Shown: positions 1-14,400 of the stretch, piece after piece | How the letters are laid out: each line of letters starts with the position of its first letter | Numbering within the stretch: the stretch's first letter is position 1 | Source: Dromaius novaehollandiae | Lineage: Eukaryota > Chordata > Aves > Casuariiformes > Dromaiidae | Length of the DNA stretch: 64,000 nt | Direction: 5' to 3' | NCBI RefSeq assembly: GCF_036370855.1 | Contig: NC_088100.1 | Coordinates: 33,492,563 to 33,556,562 of the forward strand | Program-made: the position numbers and the translations under genes | Notes under the pieces: generated by a model | What the model saw: only the letters and a program-made list of their open reading frames with translations | Database searches by the model: none | What the model was told of the DNA's origin: nothing

Positions 1-1032
1 CACAAACTAGGTCTTACGCATTTATGATTTAAATACATTAAAACAGTCAAAAGTTTCATCATTACGTGTATTCCAAGTCCAGTGGACACAGTGGCGCTCA
101 AAGCATGTACTTCACATTGCCACAACTCATCAAACACAGACATTGGTGTTACTCTTCCTGAAGCTTCTGAAAGTATCAGGGAAGATAATGACTAAATGGA
201 CTAGGCATCAGAGAAAGCAGCAGCAAAGCAACTTCCATCTTTTCTTAACTCTTAATTCATATTATCAGGAATATTTTTTTAAATCAGAATTACTGTGTAC
301 ATCATATACAGAGGCCTGTAATAGCTGCAGGATATTTGCTCACTACAAGCTTGAGTAGCTATTCAGGAATGCAGTTAGCTTTGTCCCAGTCTAAGATATC
401 TATCATCTGTAATGTTATGCAACTTAGGTTGCGGAACAACTGACCTGCATGCCTTCCCTCAAAACTTTGAGTCAAGACCAAACGAAAACAGCAGAATGAG
501 AATTATTCACAGCACTTGCAACTGATAGGATAAAACTCCATTCTCCGACAGTACGGGTGACATTGTGACTATTCAAGTCAGTGGCACTGACTTCAAGGGG
601 TCAGTATTTCACTGTCTGATTTTTTCATCAAGACAACAGCTGCCACCATAAGGCACAGATTCCAATAGCTGTTAAGACTGACCAAATAATTTATTCTCTA
701 AGCATGTAACCACATTTTGCAGTATTGGCCCCAAAATAAGATATTTACTGTGCAAATTACTGAAGAACCAAACAGTGTGTTAGGTTTTATAGTTGTTCTT
801 CAACATGCTACTTTGGTTGACAACTCAAGGACTCAGAAGTTGCAATAATTTGGGGGAATATTTTCAGAGCCTTCCTTGAAACGTGAAGAAACTGCCTATT
901 GTTGAGGTATTCTCCTGGCAGCCAAGATATACTTCCGGGAAGGGTGAAAGAAGGCAGAGCAAGCACAGGCAGGGTGAACAAGTGCAAACCAATTTTAAAA
1001 AAAGAACATGTGGATTGATTCTCTCTCTCTCT

Positions 1033-1075
<43 letters not shown>

Positions 1076-2316
1076 CTGAGCCTCGCTCTCCTTTCCTACT
1101 GGTAAATCACAAGCAAGATAACTGGTGTCAATGCATGGGTTTTTGCGGTGCAGTTAATTTCAAGCAAGAGAAGAAACTGCTTTGCACAGTTCAAACTAAA
1201 TAGAGCTTAGAAAGCCATTTACAAATCCAATGACCAGTGACATAATACAGGGAACGAGGAGAGACCACGATGTGTTAGAACTTTGGGAAATAACCTGTAG
1301 GTGTATTTTATGCTGAAACCTCAAGATGAAACAAGAGAATTGCAGAGAACTATACCTATTGTATGAAAACAGCACTTATGAAGCATTAACTAAAATATTC
1401 TCAGCTGTTACTTGTCTCTCTACATACTGCTTCTCTAACAAAAATGTAAATTGAAAGTTTTCCAACTATTTCCAATTGCGTTGATCTCAAAGTAATTTAC
1501 GTTGCAATGCCTAAAAGCTATGGCTTTCTAAAAATAATGGTGATATCTATATTAACGGTTCTTCAACTGCATGCAATGCAAGTATGTTGTCTGGCTATGT
1601 TTACAGGCTGTAATATAATCAAGGGTTTGGATGACAGACTAACTTATGAAGGTAAAGCTCCAAAGGGTCATGCCACAGTCAGATTATATTACAGTCACAT
1701 CAGACACACTGTGTCAGCTGTTTACCACATACCCACCCAGCCAGTTTAGTACACTTTCCAAAACAAAATGAAAATTTAAATCATAGTTATTTTAAAGTGT
1801 CTTTAAAGCAATTCTGTTGCTATAATCAAATTTCTTAAAACAGGGAACATTACAGTTCATTAGAACCATGATACTCCGTACTTTCTTATTACAGCTTTGA
1901 TTCTTTTCTCTCTAACCTTCCCCCATTCCCTCCTTAAAAATGTCTTGTATTCACTTGCTTTCTATTTCTTTGTTCACAAAAATCACAGTTTCAAATTGAA
2001 AAAGAAGCTTTCTTAAAGAAAACTTCAGTGAAACATGACAGAGTAGACAATATCATCTTTCAACACACATTGATCTAAGACACGATTAAACATCAAGCAG
2101 CATAGATATTTCTGTCTGTTTAAGGCTACATTAGCTTTATTAATACTTCCAGGGGTTTTTTGTTTGTTTGTTTTTAAGAGAGAGAATCCAACCACATACT
2201 CCTGGGAACTACTCTTTGGACAACTGCTCTATAATGATGGTACATAAACCTAAACCTGTCGTTAGGCAACACTTCCTATCCTCCTTAGTTTAGCTTACAG
2301 GAAGTTTGGAATATAC
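1..2316 (-). other. ASRGL1 intron after exon 5 (runs off the left edge)
   Basis: AT-rich sequence with no recognisable exon on either strand. The only distinct element is the CT8-T37 tract at 1021-1072. Short ORFs here look random. Confidence 0.75.
1021..1072. repeat. (CT)8 followed by a 37-base T run
   Basis: Sixteen bases of CT dinucleotide pass directly into about 37 T. The tract is on the template side of the minus-strand gene, so the transcript would carry a long A run followed by GA repeats. It could be a slipped microsatellite; no SINE or LINE body was recognised next to it. Confidence 0.95.
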
Positions 2317-2427
2317 CTTGCTCCATGTGATAGAGGATCAGTCGAGCTAAGACCACTTTCATAATGCTCTCCCCATGTCCTGTGGTTGAAGTGGCACCAG
2401 AATAGTTGTCAGCATAGCCTCCACTTC
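2317..2427 (-). CDS. ASRGL1: ASRGL1 coding exon 5
   Basis: A 111-base exon between ctctgaaaag and the donor CAAG|gtatat. It encodes [20 protein letters not shown] and [17 protein letters not shown], ending in phase 1. GGYAD and TTGHGES are the conserved beta-subunit substrate-binding motifs. The middle (NYSGAT) differs from the NDIGAV I recall for the human protein. The next exon, expected to encode an EEAADLALxYMKxRV-type helix and the C-terminus, was not found in 1-2316. Confidence 0.93.
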
Positions 2428-5400
2428 CTTTTCAGAGAAAAAAGGCAATATTCTGTAATACAATTTACAAGCTCTGCATTATTTAAAAAAAGGTACCAAC
2501 CATTTCTTCCTAATGGCATGGAAGTTCTGTTCACTTCTGGGAGCAGTGTCAGCAACTGACTCCTTTCTCATTTCCGCCTCACAATTTCAACAGTAGACTG
2601 TATGAGAGAAATCAGCAACAGCGGGATGAAATCAGGTGCCAAGTTATGAGAGCTGGAAGAGCAGTGATCTGCTTGGAGCAGGAGAAGCAGGAGCAGGCCA
2701 GAGCTTCACAGGGGTGGGCATAAATATTTTCCAGAACAGCAAGGGACAGTAAGTTGAGGATCAGCAGACTAGCAATGGGATGCAGAATGCCAGGTCAGAC
2801 AACATCACTACTTGAGAAGACAGGATGGAAATGTAGACTTTGGTGAATTGACCAATGTTTGTGGGGGACTTATCTGCAAAAGCAAAAGCAGATGAGAGAT
2901 TTGAAGAGCCTGGGCCCTGCTGGAGCATTACAAAGCACCCCTGAAGAAATCCTAACTCCTTATCTCAAACAGGGTGTTTCTTCTGTCAAACTCTTTTTCT
3001 CATCCCTGTTTTGCAGGCACATTCCACACCCTGTTCTCCACCAAGCTTCCGCTTGCCCAACACCCCTGCTTCTAGCACATCTTCAAAGAAAAATATTTCC
3101 CAGGAGCGCAAGGAGGAGTGTACCATGGGATTATACGGACAAACAAGGTACTGGGGGAGGGGAAAGAGGCTGAGCAGAACAATGAAAGATTTTTCCCTCC
3201 CCTTCTTTCTTCATGTGATAGTCCCCTTCCAACAGATCCCGATTTACACGTGAAAAACATTGCCACAATAAGTCTGTCAACCTCCTTTTCAAATTGTGTA
3301 TGGGCGAGAGGCTGCGATGGTTAAAAGCATCACTAGCTTCTCTGTATCCAATCCTGCAGACCTCTAGTAAGGGCAAAAGTTGCAAACAAGAGTACTCAGT
3401 GAGAAGGCTGCAATCAGAAATGAAGTTGAAAAAAAATCACTCAAAATGCAGAGGGTACCAGAATATCGGTAACTCAGGATGTGAGAAAAAGCCAGTATTA
3501 GCTCTATGATAATAATGAGCTGCCAACAGCACTGCTATCCGAGTTTGGAATATGGTTTACTAAAAACAATTATTTCCCAAATCTCAACTCCATGGTAGAA
3601 CCCTGAAGCAATCAAAGGGCAAATCCATCCCATGAGAGAAACAAGCCTGGGGAAAGAATTTCAAGTGTCTCTTTATACTTGGATAAGAGTTCTCTTAAAA
3701 TATTTCCTTTATTCCACACCACATCTATTAGGTTCTGACACAGTCTTATCTGGGCTCTCCAAGAACAGGAATTTACTCAAAGTTGCCAGACTTCTGGCTC
3801 ACTGGTATAATGAAACCACAGTAATTACAATTACACCTACTTCCCCAAGTATCAAGAAAAAAGTATTTTAGTGCAGAACAGGCTACATTTTTGACTTAAC
3901 TGAGCTTGGAATAAGGATAAAATTATTAAAATGAACAGAAAGGACACAAAAAAAACCCAGACCTAAATGTTATTATTAAGGAAGGGTGGAGAAAGAGAAA
4001 TTCCCACCCTCGTTTTCCCAGATCAAAGAAGTGTTGGAGGATGATGATTATGACAACTCACCTCTACTCCTACTCTCTACTTGCAGTATCCATGTTGTAT
4101 TAAAGAGCTAGAGTTTTGATATATTTGAATGTTAGAACCCATTTTATATGTACTATTATTTATGTTTCAACTCACTAATAGAAGAGAGAATGTATATGAT
4201 GTGTTTTTTTAATGATACACCTCCAAAAAACAAGAGGGAAGTCCCCACACTCCATACCTATGCATGCTGTGTCACCAACACGGCCAATCAGTTTATTAGA
4301 GAGTCCTCCAGTGGATGTTGCACAAGCTACATTTCCTTCACTGTCTATGGCAACAGCACCGACTGTTCCCAGGTCTCTGCCAAGAAAAACAGTTCACAAA
4401 ATCAGGTAGAATTAAAGCATACGTGCCAAAGCATGTTGCATCTATTTTTCAGGTAGCTTTAAAAAAAGAGAAAAAAATCACTGCAAACTACAATGTGAAA
4501 AACTTTGATCTGTGCTCATGAAAAAGCCATTTTACCATGCTTTTCATTACAAAATATGCTAGCTTTTTAACTAACAAGCAATACACAACAATTCTGATGG
4601 CTTTATAATTAACAGCATAGAAAACACGCTTGATTTTTTTGATCTGTCTGATCTCCCCTATGACCGTTTTACCTTTACAGCCCGGAAACTTCCACTTGGG
4701 GAGGAAAAAAAAACCAAAAAACGAAAATACCCCACAGGGCAGGAATACTTCCAGCCGTTAGAGTTCTGGAGTAGGCTTTTTTTGCATGTGACACCTGCAC
4801 GCACAACTTTCTCCTGCACAGCAACTCAAAGATGCAAGAATTGTCTCCAATGTCTCAAAGGGAGACTAACTTGAATCATTAACAATAATGCATGTAAAAC
4901 AGGTAAATACAGAAAGAGAGTGCAATGGTGTTATGAATCTATTGAATCATTTCCTGCCTCTTCCTCCTCCTTCCTCTTCCTTATTCCCCTAAACATCTGA
5001 ATGCCACAAAAAGGAAAGGTTATTTATGTGCCTCTCAACAAGTATTTCATAATGCATCATTAATACATATTTTCCTCTTTGTACTTTGTAGCCAAGTAAT
5101 TTTGAGGTTTAAACCACTTGGCCAGTAGAATCTTTTGGAGCTGCATACCGGCTTAAAAATCTTCATGCACTGAAGGGAGAAAAAAACAAAAGTCTCAACA
5201 ATTGCTTGATTTCTTCAGCACAGAAAAGTCAGTTTTAAGAGGCTACTTAAAAAAATACATTTGTATAGTAGAGAGAGAGAGGCTACTGTAACCTACTGTA
5301 ACACTTATTGATTGAGAAGCAAGACAGTATCAGGAAGCAAGAGCTTGAGTGTCTGTCTTCATATTTTGGTAATTGTAATTTGTCACATAATGACATAAAA

Positions 5401-8400
5401 TAGTATCTAGTTAGGAGAGATGTATTCAAAATATCTAAATCCCTCCACAAAGGAAAAGACTTTGTTCTGATCCTTCAAGAAACTGCCCAACAGGTGACTG
5501 GAATGAGAATACCTTCGGCAGTTGTCTGGGCATTGGTGAGAGTCTCTTTATAACCCCCCCCAAAATCAAAGCTAATTAAGTCAAGCAAAGTCTTTGTGCA
5601 TCATGAAACCCACAATCGATCTCACAGGGAACCAACTTCCAGTTCTTTCCTGCTTATGTAAAATATCATACTGCCGATCCCTACGCTTCATTCACAGCAA
5701 ATCAAAGCTGACTGATGAATCACACACCTTACAGACTGCTCTGACATTTATGTGGAGATGGACCTCATCTCAAACTGATATGATGCTGCAGATGGGCTTC
5801 CCACCCATCCATCTGTTACAAACGTTTGGAATGAGAGACTGAAGATAAAACAAACCACACCTTATTCTCAGCAAAAGGGGTACAAGATATTACATTGTAC
5901 ATGCAATGGAATCACAAACTTTTAACATGTTCTCAGAAATATGCTCTCAATATTCAGGTTTGGTGAATCAGTGCAGGTTTGTAACCAGCAGAAGACAAAG
6001 GTCTCTTTTCAGGGGACACCAAACTTCTGCTTGGAAAGCCATGAACCCCCAAGATTTCCAATACAGTCAACGGATACATTATTAGGACCTGAGGACTGAC
6101 AGTGAAGTACACGCCAACCTTCAGCTTCCCAGTATGATCTTGTATTATGTTATCTCTAACTAATAATACTTTCACCTTCTGCCCGTTTACCTTAGGCAGG
6201 TTTCTGCGTAATCACCGTGGACACAACGAGGAAAAAGAACTTTCTACATACAGTACAGGAACAAACAAGCTAACAAAAAGACTTGCTATCAACGCTGAAT
6301 TTGCTGATGTTTGGGGGCACTGGTTGTCAGAAAAAGAACATGGTGACTAAGATGACAAAATTCTCAAGCCCCTAAGAAATACACAAGCCTTTCACTATCA
6401 GGTAGTCCAGACTGAGACAATGCTGAGATTGAAGATGCTTAACACTATTACAAATAAGAGAGGTTTTTTTAAGCAGTTATGCAGAACGCACAGAGACTCA
6501 GATACGATGCCGTTCCAACTTACATATGAGACAGTGGGGGCTACTCCATCCTCAAAATTTTGAGAATGAATTTCACCACACAGTCCTTGACAGGCAATGG
6601 ATCAAACCACTTGTGTCGTATACAAGATGAACTATGACTTAGACCTTTTGGTCAAGGAACAACTTCACTTTGTTTATAAGGCCATATTTACACTGGTCTT
6701 GTGAATTTGTTTTGCTTTTATCAGTTTATCAGAAGTAACATATAATTTGTTTTTTTGTGGCCCCATTTCATGGACTTTAATTAACATGCCCATAGAAGAA
6801 ATTTCTTCTTTCTGATCCACAAATTCTTCATCTCTCATTCCCTCATTACTACTACTTCACAGAACATGCAAGCGACAGTATGTAACACAGTATTTTCCTA
6901 TGCCACAACCACTGCCATAAAAATGGAAGCTTAAAACAATAATATTTATGCCTATCTCACCACGCTGGAAAAAAAACATTTTTGATACTTGATGATTTTT
7001 CCTCTTTTTACCTCCATTCCACCTTCCTCTCCACTTTCTTATGCCAAGTTTGCTTATTTTTCAAATGACTTTCATTTTTTGGTGTCTAATACAATCCAAT
7101 TACATACATATTAATATCCACCACTATACTGAACTTCTTGGTCTAGTTTTTCTTCTCCCCACTACCAACAGCCGTATCAGCACTCAGAAGGTCCTACTGA
7201 CCAAATTCAGATGCAGTTTAACTATCTAATCCAGTTTAAGGAGACACCTGATCATTTACTTTCCAAAACCAGCTTTAATTTTTTTTTTTAATAGACATTG
7301 GCTGTTTTAAAATGCGGACTGTAGATTTTTTTTTTTTTAACCACCGTTCATCTGTGGTAAATAACTACACCTCCTTGTTTGTTAAAGCTGCTCTAGGCAC
7401 TTCTGTATCTGGTGATTTTAAGAGCAATAACAAGTTCTAATTTTGTCCGCCATTAATGCCACAAAACCCACACTAAGTCAAAGCGAGCAACAATCTTCCT
7501 TCTTGAGCATTAAGAACTTTGTTGATTAAGCTCCAGTTACTTACACAAAGCAAATATACTGAAGACTTGATGGTTCATTACTTTCACTGAGGACATATTC
7601 TGAAGATGGTACCAAATCATGTATCTATCAGAAATGAAGTATTCTCAAATCTGAGAACAAGCCTACAAATTCTGGGTTTTTTGGACCGATAGCACAAACC
7701 AGTTACCTGTATTTAAAAACAAAACATATTTTATGAAAACCCTACTTCTGAAACTCTTCAGGGTTGGAATCTGGCTCAAGGTTCTTCTTCCATCTCTCCC
7801 GGGATCTTTCAGTTATGAGTTTCTCCTCTGGGATTTCAGGAACACCCATGGCCTGAGCAAACAGGTGTGCACCATGGTCAGTCAGCAGCATGTGCTTCGT
7901 CTGGGGAAGGCAGAAAAGAAATTCACTGACGATATTTGTTCTGTCTTGTATGAGCGATTCTGAATAATCGCTCTTCATTTTTAAAAATATGTATCTAAAG
8001 AATATTCCAGATTTGGTTTCGTTTTTTAAACTTCCCAGATTTCTATGCCTATCTCCTCTTCCACTACAAAAATGTTACAGCTTTCCACAAAACAGATACA
8101 AGCCTTCAGCATTAGTAGAATAGAATTACATTAATCTATTTAATACTGACTACAGTAGGAAAAGGAAAATTGGTAAGTTTGCTCTTTTTGCTAATTTGCA
8201 CACAACTTTTGTATCATCTTCAGTCAATCACCAAGTCATTATTTATCTAAATAATTGGTTTGTCCAGTTAACTAAGAGACCTAGAATGACTTTAATCAGA
8301 AAGAAAGAATGGTAAATGAATTCCTGCTCTGGTCAAAGTAACTACACCTTGTAGGAGTAAAACAGCAAAAAGATTTAAATATCATATGCTAAAGTGTTTT

Positions 8401-11400
8401 TTTAACATCAGCTAAATCATTTTATTTATAATACTTCCCTTACTAGCTGCTGCTGTTATGGACCCTGAATTTCATATTTAAGAATAGAATACTGTTCTCA
8501 GATTTCACAAAAAGATAGCTTGCTCTCTTCTAACAATATTTAGATTTGCAGAAGTTCTGTTTTGATCCCTTTGTTCAGCAGTGTACTTGATCTTAAGTCA
8601 ACAACCTTAGTCAAATCCATGCTTCAAACTCTGTATGCCTTATTTTTTATTTTAGAGAAACCTGCCAAACAGATTTGTTTCATTAGTCCTCCTACTTTAT
8701 TAGGAGCTCTAAAATCTAATTTAGTTTTTTTAAAATAAGCATCCAAAAATAAGCATCAACTTCTTATACCAGTACACAGCCATAACTGTTCAAAGTGGTG
8801 AAGCTTTTGGAGTGGTGGTCTAATGATATCGTACAAAGTTATTTCAGAGCACAGCAACTAACTTAAAGCGTTAAGACCTTATAACATAGCACACAGTTAC
8901 CAGCTTAGGTCCAAAAAGTAGAATTGCAAGATGTTGGAAGCAGTCATGTGTCAGACAGCCAGGCTCATAAGCCCTGCAGAGCATCGCAGCGGTATGTGCA
9001 CTGCTTCTCCTCCTAAAGCTAGGATGCCAGAAGTTTCACTGTTTTTGTGTCATGCTGGATTCTGCAGAACAGTTATAGTCTCAAAGCTTCACACTTTAAG
9101 ATGCTGCAGGCCAGCAACTTCTGTGGCTTTCTAAAGCAATGACCAGCAATCACTACCATGAGCAAGCCAATGCAATGAGCATTGCATATTATATTTTTTA
9201 TTCTTTTTTAAAGAAGGATTGAAGATTTGAGCAGAACCTCTTGCCAAACCACAGACACTGAGCTCAGCCTCAGCCTAATACAGTCTCTGTACTAATGTTT
9301 TCAAACATTTATACAAATAAGAAATGTGAATACACTTTAAACCCACTCCTGAATGGTCATTCACACATGCGGTAGCCCTAATAACAAACATTTGAAAACA
9401 GTTAAGTATCTTTTTCCTGCAAGTTAAGTCCTTACTTCATGACAGCACTTCATACAGAACAAGACTAAGGGTTACAAGGAAGAAGTTTTCTGTATGTTTG
9501 AAAGAGTGGACAACAATATTACATAGTAAGAGGTGTTACCAAACAATAAAAGATCTACCTATTTCTGACAAAGCTGAGTGTTCTTGGACTTGGAACAGAA
9601 CGTCTTTGTACAATACTGCCTCCCTCTGCCATTGTAACTAAACCACCAGAAGCACATGATTCAATACTTCAAATTTTATTTTTAGAAAATACCACTGAAT
9701 TTTTCTTTTGACTTTATCTATATCAGAAGGCCATCTCCTCCATCACTTACTTGCTTCAGGAATAGAGACAATATTATTCTTTGAACATTTTTTTAAAGCT
9801 TTTTAAGTGTTCCCTCCCATATGCGTATTCTGATAACACATCCACTCCCATGAGATCCACAAGCAAGAAATATTTGCACATAGAGAAATAAGCTTCTGTG
9901 ATAGTTTTTTTGCAGTCCTCACTGAGAAAAGTTACCTGAGGGAGAAGTTAATTTGTTTTTCCTTCAATGTATACTGTCCATCAAAAGAGTGGGTAGAACA
10001 CTGTCAAACAAACACGAAAGCATATTTGTCTCATCCTTCTTCCACAGCTTCACAAATGCATTTGCTAACTTTAAGTGCCTAATTTTTAATGGGACACTTT
10101 TATACAAAGTAGTCCAAAAAGACAAAAAGAGGTCTGAATAAGAAACAACAAATGATAGCAAGTTTCATTAATTTTATGGAATATTGGGAGGAAAAAGACC
10201 CTTAAGCTTCTGCACTTGCCTGGAATTCAGACCAAAATTGTTTATTTAACAATCCTGGCATCACACAGAACACAGCAAAGATTAGCACCTTGGTGTTATG
10301 GAGCCTATGTTCTAAGTTAAGGTCTCCTTTGTCTAATTTAAAGACCTGGGCGACTCAGTGGGGGAAAATGTGTACACAGGCAGCTCATGTACTGCAATAA
10401 AGCAATGTTCCAATGTTCATGATATCCACCTAATAAGTGTGTTGGGGCAGCGGCGGGGGATCACCTGCCCCATTGGAAAAAATAAAAAGCCCTTGCAATG
10501 CATCATATTTTTGTTCACTGCAAACAGTAATAGTTTAACAGGAATTTACCTGCTTCCTCAAGGATTTGTTGGATTAGCTAGTTAATGAACTAAGTCTTTC
10601 ATCTCTAGAGATGGGTACATTCAATATTTTAGTAAGTGATGAATGGAAATCATTCTGGTGCCCGCCTTTCCTCTACACTATGAGTTTGGACAAGTTTGAG
10701 CCCAGTGATGGTGTGACAGCCTACAAGACACACGTGTGCAGCAAAATTTTCAGGCGTTACTTTGACCACCAGATGGAGCCCCTACTGTTCCACAAAACAA
10801 ACAGAAATACAGATAATTACAAGAGGTGCTTTTTGTTGGTGGTGGTGTTTTTCATTTTTTCTTTAAATATGATCAGGACCCCATGAGAACTCCAAACTCA
10901 TCATCCACAGGTCACTGAGTTCAAAGTATTTTTTAATTCCATATCTAATTTTCTTCCTCCTTTGTTCCCTCTTCCCTCAAGGAAAAGAAATACTATATAT
11001 GGAAAAGTCTTTCATTTATTTAATAGAATATTTTCCTTTAGTTGTTATCTTCTGTGAACAGGGTATCCATTAAAACAACACATGCAATGTCAGAAGAAAA
11101 TTAGGTTTATCCACAGTAAAGCATGACAAATAAAATACACTCTGAAAAGTACTGTGAATTAGCCTGAGTTGGTGTCTCATAATTCCTACCTAAGACCAAC
11201 AGAAGGGCATAACGTGGTATTCCAATTTGTAATATCTACCACAGAAGCTACAAAAACTTACCTTAAGATACATCAAACAGTTCATGCTGACATATATATT
11301 TGATCTTTATCATCTACACAGAATTCCTGGCATCCAGGCAAACAGAAATACACTTCACCACAAAATGGAAGTGCTTTTCATTTCATGTTTTTAGAGACAT

Positions 11401-14400
11401 ACAATTATGTTTGGTCCTGTACAGTTGGATTTTACTATTTCATTTCAAATTTTGCCTCAACATTTTGAGCATTAGAAGCACCACACAATGACAAGAAAGA
11501 CCTCATTATACATGACAAAGACATAGGAAAGTTTTTTGGTTTGGGTTTGGGGTGGGGCGGGGGGGGGGAAGTTGGTTGGTTTTTTGCTTTTAAATGCTTT
11601 GGGATGTTATTTTCTCAGAAAATTTCTGCTGTCTTGACTTTATTCTTGTTGACTTAAATGGAACTTCATCATTAGAGGATGGAGACCAAGTCAGTGATTT
11701 TGGAACATGAACTGAATGGCATTAAAAGAAATGATTTACAGAAGAAGAAAAAAATACAGATTTTTCCCCCCAGCATCCTAAAAGAGATGCCTCCCCTGAA
11801 CCTCCACCTATGCTCTCAAATTACAAAGTGTCTGGTCTTGTGAAGCTGTCTACCAATTACACTCACTTATTTGTCCTGGTTAAATAACAGGATAAATCCC
11901 ATATAAAGGGACAAAAAGCTTATTCATCACAAGTTTCAACATTGTTTTCTGGTAGGCACACATTTTAAAAAATATCTATATTAATTATTTTACTGAAAAG
12001 TTCTGCTTTTAGAAACAGAACTACCCTCCAATTAAGGGCAAAAATAATTCTTACATCCTTTGAAAGCTTCTGAGGACAAGCTGCATTTAAATCTTCTTTA
12101 TAGATTAGAAAAAGATTTCATCTTCTCAAAAGTCACTTTGAAAGGTTAAAGAAACATAAATCCTCTTTGTCAATAAGTGTTCTTGCAAATACAATTCCTT
12201 TTCAACCACAGTGTAGCTGCACTAGCAGGATGAAAAACGCACACACCAGAAATGGTACAAACTTTTTGATCACAGTCAGAGTCTAGTTATGGTAAAACAG
12301 ATGCACATATCACACAAATAGCGTGCTTTATCGTCTGAACTATAGCAATTGCACCATTTCTGAAAAACAAGAGAAATCTGCTGTGGCAGATAGTAAGAAG
12401 GAATTCTTAGTGGAGTAAGGTGGGATTGATTTTATGTAGAAGGCTGGGCAAGTAGTAATCATTTTGCTGCCCTGACTGGTAAGTTCGATTCTGTTGGAAA
12501 ATCTCTGTCACCATCATATAGTGCTAGTGTTACCTTCTAGAAAGATCATGACTAACACTAAGGCTACCATCTGAATGGGTTGCAGTGGAGAAGGCCACAT
12601 AGAATACCATAAAACCATACTACACGGACAGATGAATTATCAGGTCATTTTGTTCAGTTTCATGTCACTGAAAAGTCTCTTAGTACATTATTCAGCTTTT
12701 ACCTTGTAAGGTTGAGTAGAAGACTCAGCGACAGCAAAACAGCTCTTAAAACAAAAACAAAACAAAAACCTACCCACCACCAAAACTTTCAACACTAGCT
12801 ATGATGCTGCAGAAGACTGACATGCATAGGTCACTTTCTCCTTGAACTTTCAATTGCATGTCACAACTCAGGTTTTCTTAGAATGCTATTTTTAATCAGC
12901 ACTTAAAAACCCTTAAAATAAAAGTTCTTTATGGTCATGACCATAGTTTCCAAACACTACCACCCATTTCTGCCTTCCTTCCCAATTTAAAGCACTACAC
13001 AAACATCATCAGCAAGGTGTATCAATATACTGGATGAAGTTCTAAGGGAAAGAAAGTTTCATATGCAAGTACACATTCAGCATACCTTTTCCATGACAAG
13101 TCGAGCAAGTTTTATTGGGTTTGCTACATGTTTAACTGCAGAAACTGCTCCTGAGGCTAGATTCTTTCCATCCATAATAATGGCATCCATTTCTACTTCA
13201 CCTTTTTCATTTAGAACAGATCCACAGCCTAAAGAAAAAAAAACACACAGGGAAGGAAGGGAAAAAGAAGAAAGTTATTAAGAGCTAACCATCACGCGAT
13301 TCAATTATTAGACATTATCAAGCACGCTTTCTCTTTCCCAGTTTGTCTTCTGACTTATTGAAAGTGACTACCTCCTGATTATAAAAAGAATTGCAGAAAC
13401 GCTGCCAAGTATGGTTATACTTGGCAAAACCCAGTGCCATTAACAGAAGTCTCGCATAGTACAATGACTACTTAAAAATGAAGGGTTTTTTTTATTCTTT
13501 TATGAGATGGAAAACACACTTGTGACTCAAACACAAATCATTAATTCAGTATATGGAACACCATTAGTGTAATCCCATCTGAAATGGTATATTAGGTATG
13601 AAAGATAAAGCGATAAACAGTCATAAACAGGACTCTCTGTACCCCAAATCACTTTATGTATACATAAAGCTATTTTACCTTTATATTTTTTTCCAACAGT
13701 AGGATACAACACAACCCAGCAATATAGTTTAGGGTTCAATCCTATCAGGAGATTAGTATCTCACTAACAGTCCAAGAAATTGCTGAAATTGATAGAGCAG
13801 AATGAAAGGCTAAAGCATCTACTCACTAGTGTAACAAAAACTTGAAATACCAAGTTCTTCACTGCCAAATAAAAACAGTAGATGGAAGAATTAAAAAAAA
13901 TAATAATAATATCAAGTAATAAAACGGTGGGTAGTTATTTTCTTTTATAATTATCAGTGCTATCACTAACCTAGTCTAAAATTAATGAAATTCAAAATGA
14001 GATAATGCAAATTGCCTTTTTTTTTTTTTTTTTTTTTAAATAATGCCAATAACTGTATCGCAGGGGAATGGTAAGCTGCAAGTGACCAAGTGCAGAACTC
14101 TTGCTGATAGTTACAGAGAAGACTAAACAGAAATAAGTAAAAAAAAGTCCTGGTAGACTCACTCTAATCCATGTAGAAAGACTTGAAGACTATGCAAAGC
14201 TAAAACAAATTTTTATTCTGCTAAATCAACATTAAAGCAGGTCAGAAACCACTATTAATAACTGTTGACATGAGACTTCTATACCAGTGTATTTCAGACC
14301 TAAATATATAAAGTTCAATCCTCTGTTACACAAGGCAACAAAATTCTGTAATCCTCAAAATCTCCCCCCAACTCACACACACCTGAACTCTGCCCCAAAA

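Noticed and set aside
4148-4521. Three plus-strand ORFs
   Set aside because: Antisense shadows of ASRGL1 exon 4, which has family motifs and splice sites on the minus strand.
7733-7963. Plus-strand ORF of 76 codons
   Set aside because: It is the antisense shadow of ASRGL1 exon 3.
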